Shown one piece after another: positions 35,780 to 48,221 of a stretch of 64,000 nucleotides of DNA. The translations under genes were made by a program, and so were the position numbers. Location: the NCBI GenBank assembly GCA_002110485.1, contig MOWL01000003.1, forward strand, positions 856,051-920,050, written 5' to 3'. Each line of letters opens with the position of its first letter. Position 1 is the stretch's first letter. The notes under the pieces were generated by a model. It was not told the DNA's origin, made no database searches, and worked only from the letters and a program-made list of their open reading frames with translations. Origin of the DNA: Emergomyces orientalis. Its lineage: Eukaryota > Ascomycota > Eurotiomycetes > Onygenales > Ajellomycetaceae.

Positions 35780-37250
35780 CTATATGGGTCTTCTTTTCTT
35801 TTTGTTTTCGGTGGAGGAGGTATGTCTCTGCGCAACCAAGGGCCAAAACACGGGGGGTGAAACTATGACAAGAGCGAATAATCAGGATATCCTTTGCTAA
35901 CAAGTAGCACACCTAGAGAATTCCCTCAATTGGGAATATCTGTAATCTTCCACAGATTTTCGCTTGTACGTAGGGAATGGGAATTGCGTAAAAATTGGGT
36001 GTTTCGGAAACTAGCTACATAAATCTTAAATCTCGGGTGTCATCGAGCAATTTTGATAGGGCGGTTGGTTGGCCACAAAGAAAATATATATACACGCGCA
36101 TAGGCGCTGTGGCGTCGGCAAATCAGCTAGACGCGCGGCTGTGCAAATCAACCTCAGGGGATCATGCGGGAGATGACATCATCGCTCCTGGAGCTTGGGC
36201 AGGCTCGAAACGGGAAATTAACCACATTTTAGCAGCACAAACTCCGGAGTTGATTGAAATACATAACTATAATATATAATATATATAGCTAACCACTAAC
36301 TATATATTTATTCAACAGCACTCAAGTGACCAACGAACAGAAAGCAATATATCAATAAAAAACAAGAAACTGAAATGGTACCTGGATATTTGAATTTCAT
36401 ATGTTAATGTAGTGCAAATATCATCAACAATCAAAATAAAGAAAGCCTTATAAATACGTATATACTTTTAATGCAATGCAATGCTCACTCTCGCTTTCTT
36501 TCTGTACTGAGTATATATATATAGCTAAGCTAACAAAATAACAATACGACCTCTCTCACACTTTTCATCTCACCACGTCCCTTTCAGCAGATACCTTACT
36601 GACCACCAACAATCTCTCCTTCCGTCAATAAATAACCCATTCTCTAATAAAAGTATATATGGAGCGTAAGAAATATGCTTATGCTACCCATCCATTTCAA
36701 CCCATCCATGCCATCCCTCCTCTCTGAGAGCGCTTCAGAACAATTCAATACCAATTCACCATTATCACCAACCGAGGGGGGAACGAAGGAAACAAAATCG
36801 TAAGAACAAAAAGAAGGAAAACGATATACCAAAGGGAATATGTGTGGGAAAGCAGAAAAACAGAAAAGCGAAAAGGAAAAATAGAACATTAGGACAGAAC
36901 ATCTCGCAGAAGCCAATGAATATGGCCTTTCTCTTGGACAAATGTAAAGAAAAGAGGAGGGCAAAGAATATAAATAAGCACAGAAAACAGAAAAAGCAAA
37001 TACAAAATTAAACAGAAACACTAACAATAGGGATGGATGATTAACCCCCAATCAAGAAAATAAAAATCACCAAACGCAAGCAATATGCCCCCGCGGAACT
37101 CCTTGCGAAATGGAAAAGATGATTATCAGGAGGTATAAGAGCCATTAGGGAAAACGGTGTACGGCGATTTTAACAATATCACACTACCACAATAGCACGC
37201 TCGCACGCTAGCACACCATCAATGTAACCAGACAAACAGTTAGGCAATGT
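35780..37250. other. Intergenic: CSL4 promoter and VAC8 3' region
   Basis: Nearly 1.5 kb, AT-rich from about 36240, with TA-rich runs at 36270-36310 and 36510-36530. No convincing gene; the minus-strand open frame at 36644-37051 is hydrophobic low complexity in the VAC8 3' flank. Confidence 0.5.
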
Positions 37251-39391
37251 TCAACCATCAACAAGTATTTGTTTAGGTCCCTGGCCAAGCAACTCCAGCG
37301 ACCGTCTCGCCAAAGCGACAACCTCGCCCTCATCATCCTCAGCCCCCTCTTCATCGTCAGATTCTACATTCTTATCAGCAATGGTTTTAACCATTTGAAC
37401 AATATCTTCTGAGCGGGTGATATAGCCATGCAACCGCTTGTCTTCGGACTCAAGGAGCTGGAGCAGAGTCCAGATTGCGATGTGCTGGAATGTTGGGTCT
37501 CCACTGGCTAAGAAACGGCTGAGATATCCGTGGATGCCGCCGTTCGGCTCTGACCAGTCTCGCACGAATATCGAGTAGTCACCCACTGGTTTGATTTAGT
37601 TTCTTCACTTCATCTTCTCTCTGCTTTACACGTTAAATCCCGGGGGGAGGTGGATATACATACCTTTGGATGACAAATTTCCCAAGGCAGCCGCGCTATT
37701 TCCTTGCACTTCTATACTTTCTGAATCTGTAAGAGGTATCAAAACATCAAAGACGCCCAGTTTTAGCAGGTGCGACTTTAGCTCGTCACTAAGAGCAAGA
37801 ACAGCAATAGCGGCTGTCATCTCAGACTGCACGCTTAGGGGAACTTTCAAGACCAGTTCCTTGCATTTCTGTACAGCGCCTGCTTGAAGAACAAGTTCCT
37901 TATTGCGATCTGAACTGGCTGCCAAGTTGCGTAAGGTGGAGATGGCGTGGCATTGAATTTCTTCATTGTCTATCGAGCCAAGCAGATCCACCAGCGGTTT
38001 TAGGAATCCCGCGTCAATAATTGGAGATTCGTTGTGGGGATGTATAGAAATATTTCGGATGCATGCAACTGCTGAGAGGATGAGAGGGAGATATGACGAT
38101 TGCAGTAGTCTGAGTAATGGAGCTAGGCCTCGAGCACGGACGATCTCGAGTTGGTATTTCTCATCGGAGGCAAGATTTCGAAGGGCCAAGGCGGCTTGGC
38201 ATTGTACTTTAGGCGTGGAGGAGTCCATGAGCTGAACGAGGGATTGAACAAGGCGGGACTCCGTTTGTGCCAGTTTTTTTCTGTTATCTGAATCCACCGC
38301 AATATTACTTAGCGCCGTTGTACAGTAGTACTGAACATCGACATCGGATGAAGAGAGCAGTTGCACTAAAACGGGTATCGCGCCGGCAATGACGAGCTGC
38401 TGTCGATTTTCATCTACCATCAAAAAACAGAAGATATTAGATTATTGTATGGGCGATCATTGCGTATTTGTACCAATAAGAAATGGCATACCGGAATGGG
38501 TCATGTTTAGTAGGGCTCCAGTGGCATTTCGTTGCACACGCATGTCTTTCGACTTTGCCAATCTTGTTAAAGGGCCAAGGGCTCCTGATCGCGCAATTTT
38601 CGCTTTATTATCTTCATGGGTGGCTAGGTTGGTGATGCAACCGACGGCATTGCATTGTACTTCGACATTGGGCGACATCATTTGCCTTATCAGAGGCGCC
38701 AGTCCTCCAAGCAGGACGATATTGACCTTGTTTTCCGCTACAAGACAGTGCGCAGTTAGAATCTTGTTAGGGTGAGGGTAGGAGGAGTTATTATATGAGC
38801 AGACGTACTATTAACAGCGAGGTTCCCAAGAGCTGCACTTGCAGCTCGTTGAACTTCGATATCTGGGCTCTGGAGGAGGAATAGGATAGGTTCCAGGGTT
38901 TCTCTATTTACTTCCCGGACATCTAAACCACAAAGGTCTGAATCAGCATACAGCACAAGAGGCATTAACTTCATGGCTCTTCCCTGCCAAGGACGAACCT
39001 CTTTCCGTTATCTCTGCGAAAGTTAAGCTAGCGCTCCGTTGGAGGTCGACATTATCTGAGTATACGAGGGTACTAAGAGCGCTAAGTGGCTCTCCGCTGA
39101 AGAAATCGGTTTCATTTCGCTAATACGACGGGGCAGTTAGTATGACAATAATAACAGCCAGTGCTGTAGAGAGCAGTAAAGAGGGGTAGGGGAAGAAAAG
39201 AGCCGGTAACATACGTTCTCGAGGTACTGGAGGAGATCAGCGACGGCCTCGCGTTCGTTATCTGCTAGGATGGGTTCGTAGAGACCATCTCTAGATCGAC
39301 CTTTGATAGGAGCCAGTAAATAAGAGATACGGCACCATCTATCGATCTTGGAGTAGGTACCTGTGAGGCAGGCCAGGCAAGCATTCCCCAT
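37251..39391 (-). CDS. VAC8: Vac8, armadillo-repeat vacuolar membrane protein
   Basis: Exons 39391-39361, 39300-39215, 39119-38999, 38922-38809, 38737-38492, 38413-37664 and 37585-37251 give about 560 residues, all in phase. Vac8 is a lipid-anchored armadillo protein on the vacuole, needed for inheritance, nucleus-vacuole junctions and selective autophagy. The first exon gives MGNACLACLTG: Gly2 for myristoylation and Cys5 and Cys8 as likely palmitoylation sites. YEPILADNEREAVADLLQYL follows, and then about eleven armadillo repeats with units such as AASAALGNLAVN, VQCNAVGCITNLATHEDNK and VQGNSAAALGNLSSK. The length matches yeast and Aspergillus Vac8. The start was set by the acylation motif, which requires the short first exon. 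Confidence 0.96.
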
Positions 39392-41741
39392 CTCTCGCGC
39401 GGGATGGACCAGTCCCCAAGGGACCATAAAGATCCTCCGTAGCTGACTGGGCGGGGAGGGGAGAAGCTTGTAGCTGGTGAGACAAGCTGCAGTTGTAGTG
39501 ACTTTTCTATTTTTATTTTTTGTTTATATATATTTTTATAAATATTACGTTCGTTTCGATAATATTGCTTGCCCCGGACGTCGAGAGAGAACGGAGTGAT
39601 GATGGGACGAGAGGAGCGGCAGGGTCGGCTGGATATCGAAGCGGCGGGCGCCAGACCTTCGAAGGCCTTGGAAGACCTTGGACTACAAGGTCTTGGAGGG
39701 GGGGCAATCGCCTGGTTAAGCGCTGGCGAAAGAAGAAAAGAAGTTGAGGGGGAGCAGAGACAGGAAAGGCGCGTGATTGGGGCGCGGCAGAGCAAGCAAC
39801 ATGGGGGGAGATGGATGGGCGGATGGGTGGATGGGATAGTGTGAATTATCTATCTAGGTAGTAGTAGGGGCAGTCTTGTGATCTGGGTGGGGTTAATGTC
39901 ATGGGAGAAGATGGTGGTAGTGGTGGTGGTGGTGATGGTGATGTTGACCTGGGTTGAGTTGATGACTTTGGAAGATGTTGTTGAGAAAGACACAGAAGTT
40001 GGAATTTGGAGCTGACCAGAGGCTGCTGCTAACTATGGGGGAAGCCACCAATGACAGCATGGGCGGGAAGCTGCACACCAGACAGCTGCATTGTTTTGTT
40101 TTATATCTATATATTTATCTACAAAATATCCTATTACATAGTTATTGCATAGTTATTACATAGTTATTACATAGTTATTGTATATATTATAATATATTAT
40201 ATTATTTTCTCCTGCCATTCCAACATCTATTTTTTCCCTGCTGACTGCTGACTGCTGACTGCTGCTGAATCATGTGGTGCGCCGCCTATAATAAGTTAAT
40301 AACTAGCTAGAACACCCCCTCCCTTCACTCCAACATACTACGACTAACTACACCTTGGTCAGTTAGGCTTGCCGCCTAAATAACTATGTCATATCACATC
40401 GTTCACCCTCGACTACATTGAGCTTAGAACCTCCAGATATACGTACAGGACATACGCAGCACTCATAACACAGCGCATGCTATTGGATAGTTAGATCAAC
40501 TTCGAGTCACCAATCAAGTAACTATTGGTCCGAAACTGCCGACCCTTGGAAGCTCTCTGCCTATCAAAAATGGTCCTGGGATTGTATCAACCCCCCAGGG
40601 TCGATCCGAGATAGAGCATCCATATACCTCTGCCTCATCATTATTGACGAGGGCTGTTTGAAAAGGCTAAGGTCTGCCGCTTTCCCAACTCCTCTCCCTA
40701 GTCTCTGATCTTACATCTCCCTGGACTCCCAGCAGTGAGTGGCTGCGACTTAAATCGAACAAAAATCACTTTTTTCCGCTGAACCAAATCCCACAGCAAA
40801 GGCAACTGAAAACAAAAGTTGTAAGAGAAGAGAAAGGGAGAAAAACCTTATGGCTAATGAAAACCTTCCTCCCCAGCCCATCCACAGCCGTAGACTTTTA
40901 GTTTAACAGAAGGGACTATATCTATTTCTGATATCGACCTAGGCTCTAACGCGGTTAAGCGAAGAGAAGCTCCGATGGGATTATTATTCCGTGAAGTTTA
41001 GCAGGTAGCCAAATTAGCTGCCAATCAACAGCTTTAATTCACTTTCATATTTCGACGCCCTGCGACGGAAATTGAGCTATCCAATAATTCCTCTACCTGT
41101 TTCTGAAAGAAACAAGTGACCATGGAATAGAATGCTCATCATCTGTCTTGACATTCATCATCCAGCTTCTCGTTATCACAGGTCTACTACAACGAGATTT
41201 ATATTGATGGGGAATTCTCCCTAAAGAACTGACCCTGTAACTGCCTCCGCAGTCCGGAGTAGGCATCTATGTAAATCAATTACTTGTAATGTACACATTT
41301 TCTGTATATGACGGTATAACTACACCCTCGCTAAGCAGTTGCTTAAGCTTTGACTGCTCTCCGCTTTAACCTAATTATTACTAGTAGGTTCATTAGTTAG
41401 TAGTGCTTTCCATCCCTAGGTTCAACGGGCTCAATAGCGAGCCTGTTTATTTTTTATCAACAATAGGGTATACCTTCTCTGTAGCTAATTTCCGCAGAAA
41501 TCAGGATAGAGAGTGAGACACAGATTCTGTAAACGATGATCAGAATTTTATGTATGATGCATATTTTATTTAAATTCCTTTAAGAAGAAGACAAGTAAGG
41601 TCTTCTTCAGGACGGTCTCCAGAAATTGCAGAATCCAGATGGCACAAGGTATCAAGCCGTATGAGAGTGCAATGGGGGCAAAATTAATGGGGAAATATTG
41701 TGACAATTTGCCGGAGTTCATAGTTTGAGGTGTGCAACGTT
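39392..41741. other. Long intergenic region upstream of VAC8
   Basis: 2.35 kb without a supported gene. It contains a GGT/GGTGAT-rich run (about 39911-39950), tandem copies of a CATAGTTATTA-like unit (about 40136-40185), and GACTGCT units (about 40238-40266). The left end is the VAC8 promoter and the right end the TPI1 3' flank. Confidence 0.5.
40136..40185. repeat. Short tandem repeat, unit ACATAGTTATT
   Basis: About four near-perfect copies of an 11-bp AT-rich unit in the VAC8 to TPI1 spacer, followed by TATA-rich sequence. Confidence 0.75.
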
Positions 41742-43091
41742 TTATAGGCGGGCGTTGATGATATCGACGACTGTCGTTTTCGTTTAGCGAATGAATGATG
41801 TCTGCAAGGCAAGAAGAGGGTGGTGTAAATGAAAATAGAGAAGACAACATACAAGCTGGCTTCAGACTTGCTCCGCCAACCAAGAATCCGTCAACGTCGG
41901 GTTGCCGCGCAAGATCCCGGCAGTTCTTCTCCGTAACGCTTCCTCCGTAGATAACACGGACGCTTTCGGCAGCTTCAGGGGAGATCTTCTCACCCAGCCA
42001 CTTACGGATCGAAGCATGGACTTCCTGTGCCTGTTCCGTTGTGGCAACTTTGCCCGTTCCGATGGCCCTGCCGAAGTGGAAAAGAGAGCCATTAGCATGG
42101 TTGGCTCCATTTATTGAACAAATAGAGTGGAGAACGGAACAGGGCGATAATTTACCAAATGGGTTCATAGGCGATGACGATCTTGGACCATTCTTGAGGA
42201 GAAAGCTTGTCGGCGACAGCATTCAATTGCCTCGTCACAACTTCCAGCGTCTTGCCCGCTTCGCGTTCCTAAATATGGACATAGTGGCGTCAGTTCCCGC
42301 TTTTAAACGGAGACAAGCTTTATCCCTACGGGATCTGCGATGCAGGAAAATTTCGTTTTTGTTTCGTGTTTTCAAAGTTGAAACAAAAGTTGAGAAAGCA
42401 AAACATCAAGAGAGGTAGCTAGCTACCTCAAGAGACTCTCCAATGCAGAGAATTACGCTAAGGCCGCCTTCAATGGCAGATTTTGTCTTGCGGGCAACAA
42501 ACTAGAATATCATAAATTAGCCACTGCTGTGAAGTAGTAGATAAGAACCCTCCCTCGGTCACCATAGGGTCGATAAAGCGAAAAGCTACCCTTCTAGGAA
42601 AGAAGGACAAAAGACTGAAGCCCTAGACAGAGAAAACAACCCCAGCAGATTCAACATACATCATCATCTTCTCTTAGGATAACTCTCCGTTCGCTGTGCC
42701 CGGCAAGGGTCCAGTTGATTTTTGCATCTTTCAGTTGATCCACGCTCAGCTCCCCAGTAAAAGCTCCGTTGGGCTTATCGAACACATTCTGTGCAGAGAC
42801 AGCGATCTGCCCGTTTGAGAGCTCACGTGCAAGCACCAAGTAGATGGCTGGAGGGGCGATGACAACTTCGGTGTTTGGGTCGAGTTTGGCGGAGTTGAGG
42901 TTGGAGATAATCTGGGTTATAGATTGGACTGTGCCATTCCTGGAGGGGTTGGATGATGGAAACAATTTGTTAGTTGTTATATGAGGAATTGAGATCTATT
43001 CTTTGCGGAGTGGAAGCGGGTATAAGGACTTTTTTTAAAGAGGCTGAACATACATCTTAAAATTGCCGCCAACGAAGAATTTGCGAGGCAT
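41742..43091 (-). CDS. TPI1: Triosephosphate isomerase
   Basis: Exons 43091-43054, 42939-42660, 42501-42427, 42268-42156, 42067-41853 and 41770-41742 give exactly 249 residues, the usual TPI length. The enzyme interconverts dihydroxyacetone phosphate and glyceraldehyde 3-phosphate in glycolysis in the cytosol. All catalytic residues are present. The first exon has FVGGNFK (Asn and Lys), and exon 2 has LAGHSERR (His95-type electrophile). Exons 4 and 5 together read YEPIWAIGTGK (catalytic Glu, with loop 6 following), and IYGGSVTEKNC plus FLVGGASLKP bind phosphate. The last exon is only 29 nt and supplies FVDIINARL. Each junction keeps phase. Confidence 0.97.
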
Positions 43092-44509
43092 GGTGGTTGA
43101 TGATTGTTAATTCCTGATAGGAATCAATGATAAAGTTAACTTATATGGTAGATGTAAATTTTTAAATCCGGTTCGTGATCATCGTGAAGCAGACCACCGG
43201 GGGAAGCAAGCAGTCCAATGCAAAATGCAATTGATTTGAAACTATTGAACGAAGAGAGCCCCGAAGGACCGGAATGAATAGCACGCACCTGGGATGCAAC
43301 AGAGTGTAGGTCAAGGCAAATATTAAAGGAGCAATGTGAGAGATAACTACCTAGTGAGGTTGAAGGACGGACGATGAAAAAAGATGAAGCGGAAACGAGA
43401 ACAAGATGCAGCAGCAGAAATCGGTTAGGCGGGGCAGGTTGTGTTGGGAATGACATAATAAGGGGTCTTGGCACTTGCCCCACCAAAGCATCCAGATCTG
43501 CAGCCAAAATATATAAATATTATATATAGGCTTAGCCTAAGGCTTGGGGTCAGAAAGAGCATTATTGTCACTGTTTGACGGACGACTGGGTGGGTGACGA
43601 TAAATGAAGATTGAATAAGATAGTTAACAGTATGAATAACTACAAATTAAAATATAACACAGAGAGGTAAAATAAGCAAAAGTAGGAGAGCAGGGTAGGA
43701 AGCAAATATAACCTGGCAAAGAAAATCAATAAATTCAAGTGCGCAGTAGAGGTAAAACCGATAAAATAACCAAAAAGAAAAAGCATGCTACAGCCCGTAG
43801 GAAACCAGTAGCTAGAAACGGTATCCGTGCAGGTAATAGATGTAAGTATGCAATCGCATACTCAAATGTGTTCGAATACAAGCTGAACCCATGCGGACTG
43901 AAAGGGAACAAAGAAGGAGGCAAGGGAACATCGATTTTCTTTTGACTGACATCTCTCCAATGGAGGTATACATAGAAGATTGAAAATAATATGACAAGTA
44001 TGAAGAAGATAAGGAAAAGAAAAAGAAAAAAAGTACAGGAGAAAAATGGGTGGGAATGGGTGGGAAAAAAAATAAAAAATAAAAAACCATCAAAAAAACG
44101 ATATATTAACCATAAGGTAGATGCTGAAGCTGGGTATTCGGGGGACTGTCGATTTTGATCTGTCTCTTCCAATAACCGAAAAAAAGGAATATACCAAACC
44201 CATAACCATTGTGCAGACATGTGCATTATGCACATTAACCAAAACCAAGAGGAAGCATATAACCATAATAATAAACACAGGGGGAAAATCCAATATCCAG
44301 CTACTAAGCCAAATTCAACCCAAGCCGAAATTTTAATTTTTTAACCGGTGCATTTCGTTCCAAACATAACATGCCATTACCGAATCTCACGTAGGTCCAG
44401 TCCAGCAGGTTGACAAAACTCCGATAGGGTGATAAACAAATCTCCATGATCAGACCAGGAAGGAAAAGGTGGGGAAACAAAAGTCATTACGCCGCAATAT
44501 TGGTCGATC
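43092..44509. other. Intergenic: TPI1 promoter and 3' region of the Q/H-rich gene
   Basis: 1.4 kb. The right half is A-rich with poly-A runs near 44010-44100. No gene is supported. Confidence 0.5.
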
Positions 44510-46918
44510 TCAGTGACCATATATTCCAGCAGCTCGCCGCGGCGGTTCCATCTGAGGCTGGCGACGGCCATCCATCGGTTGGCGACGACCCATCGGAGCG
44601 TGGCTCATTTTCTCACGACCAAAAGGGTCCGGGTCGTTGAATGCATCATCCATCTCGAATCTATCTCGTTGTTGTTGATGCGGCCGACCAGCCCCACTCA
44701 CTTGGTTAAATTCCGCAATGCTTGCATATTTATTGAAGCGATCTTCCTGCGGGAGTTGAGGAGGGTAGCGGTCTGTAACGCCAGGTGGGGGCCGGTGTGA
44801 GTGCACTTGAACATCCTGTTTCCAACGTCGACGCTGGCTCTCCTGTTCTTGTTGACGTTTATCGAGCACGTAGTTGCCCATGGCACGTTCGCGCTCGCGC
44901 TGGGCTCGCTCCCAGTTTTTATCACGGCCAATGTCGTCCTGGAAATTGGCGTTGGCGTATCTCACCGGAGGAGAAAGGGCCTGTGTGCGATGGGGAGAGG
45001 AAGGCCCTCCGCGATGGTCTCGTCGGCTATCATATGTGAGCTGTGCCTTGGGAGGAACAACAGGATATGCCTGTGATGCTGAGCGAAGACCTCGATCATG
45101 TCGTCGTTTGTACATACTATTTTCTGGATAAATATCCACGTCTCCATAAGGATAAAGCGGTTCAGGACGGTGATGCTCGTTATATCCTAAGTACCTGGGT
45201 CCAGGGCGTTGGTGATACCGATAGAGAGGGGCAGGTGCACGGCCCCTGGAGGCACGGCGCTGCACTCGTCCAACCGCTTCGCTCTGAGGCATATACTTAT
45301 CGTGTTCATCGACGAATAACGAGTCATCGGTGGTTGCTGAACTCGCATCTTCGAAATCATCAAAAAGAACAGACTCATTGTCATCAATGCTGCTGCCCCC
45401 GTCTCGAAAATCTACAAATCCCAAGGTCTCTTGTGGTGGTGGCTTGCTTATATTTATGATTTTCGGCGAGCTTGGCTTGGTGCGGTGCTGCTTCGGATAT
45501 CCTTGCACAAAATTTGGAAGACGCTGTGGTTGTTGGTTTGATGGCTGTTGTCGCGACTCATTGTTCGGGGGTTGCAGAGGTGGGGGTGGGGGTGGGGGTA
45601 ATATATTGGCTTCGGATGTCGAGCGACTATTTATTACTTGGACATCAATGGGTGGAGCCTGTTGACCGGTTTGGCCCTGTTGGCCCTGTTGGGCATTTTG
45701 AACATGTTGAGGGCGGCCGCTTGGGCTGCGTTGATCATTTTGCCCATGATGGCCGTGTTGGCCGTGTTGGCCGTGAAGGTTGTGTTGGCTGTGTTGGTTC
45801 TGTTGACCGGGTTGAGGGGGGTGGTGAGAATGTTGGGCATATTGGGCATGTTGGGTATATTGGGCTTGTTGGGCATGTTGGGCATGTTGGGCATGTTGAC
45901 TAGGCTGAGGAGGTTGAGCAAATTGAGCATGTTGATCTAGTTGGACGTGTTGGGCGTGTTGATCCTGCGGTGGCATTCGAGGTTCTTCCTGCTGAGGAAT
46001 ATACCCGCTGTGTTGTTCTCCAGCAAAAGGAGTCTCCATAACCATTGCTGGGTTGACGTGGATAGGAGCCGCATTCTGACGCTGCCCGCCAGGAACCATC
46101 CCGCCAGGGTGCTGATAATTTTGTTGTTCGAATCTAGCCTCAGGTAATTGCTGACCATGCGAGTCTGGAGGAAATCTCTGTTCTTTATTCTTTTTCTTCG
46201 CACCAATGGGGGAACGAAGATCGACAATTTCGCTAGGAGAAGGCAGCACGATATCAGGGCGTACTTGTCTCAGAAGAACCACGCTGAGAGATAAGGTGAC
46301 ATATTCCGTGACGAAACCGCGACGATTGACAGTTTTTGTAACGGTATCGATATAGACACAACTCCATTCAAACCGATTATCTCTATCGATCTTCTTTCGA
46401 TCTTCAATCAGTGAATCAATTTGTTTCCGCTTCCCCTTCCCTAAAGCGTTGTACTTATCGGCCACATTCCTGGTTTTCCGTTTCGTTACCAACTTGGCCA
46501 ACTCATCCTGAGTAAGGCGCATGATTTCTCGAGTAACACGATCCCAGGTTGATATTGCTTCTGCTGAGTCTGGATCCGCTCGACATAGAGTATATCCTTC
46601 GTACCAAGTGGGGGCGACAGGAAGAGCCCCATAAGCTTTGTGGGGAGAGGCTCGGTTGAATGCTTCTTGTTCCCTACCCATGGCAGTCGGGTCCAACTTG
46701 AGTATATTCAATTGGTTAGTCATGGCATCGAGTTTCTGGCTTGTGTTCATGGAGAATCCTGAGGCCTGGTTTGGATCTATTGCCCTTAACGGTTGGCCAG
46801 TGTTTGCTGGGACAGTGTGAGTGGGCGCCATCTGGCCTTGGGAAAAATACTGTGGTGGCATATGCTGCGGCGGAACTGGTGGCCGTGAATTGCCCACGAT
46901 ATCACTGTTGGCATTCAT
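44510..46918 (-). CDS. Q/H-rich low-complexity protein of unknown function
   Basis: One frame of 802 residues with no intron. Residues 1-70 are Pro/Gln-rich. Residues about 85-245 are the only folded-looking part: APTWYEGYTLCRADPDSAEA, IMRLTQDELAKLVTKRKTRN, and then KQIDSLIEDRKKIDRDNRFE followed by a beta-rich stretch. Residues about 325-430 are a degenerate Gln-His-Ala/Gln-His-Gly repeat. A poly-Pro run and an acidic segment (SVLFDDFEDASSATTDD) follow, and the last 200 residues are Arg-rich with RRQP and RERERAMGNY. I do not recognise a catalytic domain. The composition suggests a scaffold or nucleic-acid-associated protein, but this is a guess. Confidence 0.7.
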   Translation of the reverse strand: MNANSDIVGNSRPPVPPQHMPPQYFSQGQMAPTHTVPANTGQPLRAIDPNQASGFSMNTSQKLDAMTNQLNILKLDPTAMGREQEAFNRASPHKAYGALPVAPTWYEGYTLCRADPDSAEAISTWDRVTREIMRLTQDELAKLVTKRKTRNVADKYNALGKGKRKQIDSLIEDRKKIDRDNRFEWSCVYIDTVTKTVNRRGFVTEYVTLSLSVVLLRQVRPDIVLPSPSEIVDLRSPIGAKKKNKEQRFPPDSHGQQLPEARFEQQNYQHPGGMVPGGQRQNAAPIHVNPAMVMETPFAGEQHSGYIPQQEEPRMPPQDQHAQHVQLDQHAQFAQPPQPSQHAQHAQHAQQAQYTQHAQYAQHSHHPPQPGQQNQHSQHNLHGQHGQHGHHGQNDQRSPSGRPQHVQNAQQGQQGQTGQQAPPIDVQVINSRSTSEANILPPPPPPPLQPPNNESRQQPSNQQPQRLPNFVQGYPKQHRTKPSSPKIINISKPPPQETLGFVDFRDGGSSIDDNESVLFDDFEDASSATTDDSLFVDEHDKYMPQSEAVGRVQRRASRGRAPAPLYRYHQRPGPRYLGYNEHHRPEPLYPYGDVDIYPENSMYKRRHDRGLRSASQAYPVVPPKAQLTYDSRRDHRGGPSSPHRTQALSPPVRYANANFQDDIGRDKNWERAQRERERAMGNYVLDKRQQEQESQRRRWKQDVQVHSHRPPPGVTDRYPPQLPQEDRFNKYASIAEFNQVSGAGRPHQQQRDRFEMDDAFNDPDPFGREKMSHAPMGRRQPMDGRRQPQMEPPRRAAGIYGH
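45700..45965 (-). repeat. Imperfect 9-bp repeat encoding Gln-His-Ala units
   Basis: The plus strand reads as imperfect TTGGGCATG-like units; on the coding minus strand they give QHA, QHG and QYA units. Unit length is a multiple of three, so length change would keep the frame. Confidence 0.8.
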
Positions 46919-48176
46919 GGCTGTTTTTTAATTGATTAGAAGTGTTTTTGAGATGATATGGCAGGCTCCACAATTTAGCGGCCAAAAATAGATTGAGTTA
47001 AGATCAAAAATTCAATGTAGCATTGTGGAGACATCGATGAACTGAGGAAGAGAAAACCGAAGAATCAAATAAACTTGATTGAAGGAAGCATTGATGAAAG
47101 GTGATCACACCTTTAATATGTGACTGCTGAGAGGATGGCGACGAAACTAGTGGTATAAATATAAATATGCTGCCAAAAGTTCGATGAGTGCTCTGAATCA
47201 ATAACCAGGAAGTGATATGATTGATTCTCTATGCGCAAGGCAAAGAAAAGAGGCGCAGACCTCCAAAAAAAATGGATTTCAAAGACTCGAAATAAAAAAG
47301 TGAGGCAAGATTAGATGTGGGCATGTTGCGGCTTTCAGTCTGTTTTTGTATTGTCAGCAGGACTCTCTTTGGCCTCATACAAAAGCATTCACTGTTGTAA
47401 GAGTCATATCAATCCCAGCAGGGTGTCAAGATTCCGATCAGTTTGCCTGGGCAAGCTTGCGCCCCCATGGAATTAACTAATGGTTGCCTTGCGGGATGCA
47501 TATCATCTCATGCAAGCCAAGGCCAGCGCCCCGCTGCTGAAGTTGTCCACTGAATGAGAAAAGAGAACGAGAAACATCGACAACCGATAAACTCTACCAT
47601 TATTGGCTGGGTGGCTGCAGGAATGGAAACGGCTCATGCAAGGCCATGCCCCGCTGGCGCTCAGAATGGTCGAAGAGAGGACGACTCATAAGAGAATTCA
47701 GGAAGTGATGGCAGGGACCCCTCCTCCACCGCCCCTCCAGTCAATTATGTCCACCAGAGATGTGAAAAATTTTCTGAAAAAGCGGCTGAAATCCATCCAT
47801 TCTGTGCCGTCGAATGCCGATTTCCGTTAATCCCTTGCTCCGGAGGTATTTAACTGGACTTCCCCTGCGATGCCACTGCTGCTGCTACGCAAAGCTCCTT
47901 GGCAATCAAAGACGTAAAGACTGCTGTCCGTCTGTTTATCCTATTACCAAAGGGCATCTCGCAGGTGATCCCTGGGGTCTGCGCTTGCACTCAGTTGGCA
48001 CAGTGGTGTAAATCGGATAATAGCCACTGGCCAGCCTTGCGACTGGTAAATTTTAGCTCTCCCTGAGAACTGGCAAGCAGCCCATCCTGGTCGCCGCCCC
48101 CAGCCTTCCACACAAGTAACCCCGCATTGTTGAAAACAAGCCACATTGGAGGCATTTCCTCTGCAAGTGGCGGTGC

Positions 48177-48221
<45 letters not shown>

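Noticed and set aside
36644..37051. A 135-residue membrane-like minus-strand protein
   Set aside because: Hydrophobicity comes from T-rich antisense of A-rich 3' flank; no conserved motif.
45472..45940. Plus-strand open frames rich in Gly, Val and Leu opposite the Q/H-rich gene
   Set aside because: They come from the antisense of a 9-bp repeat that stays open in several frames.
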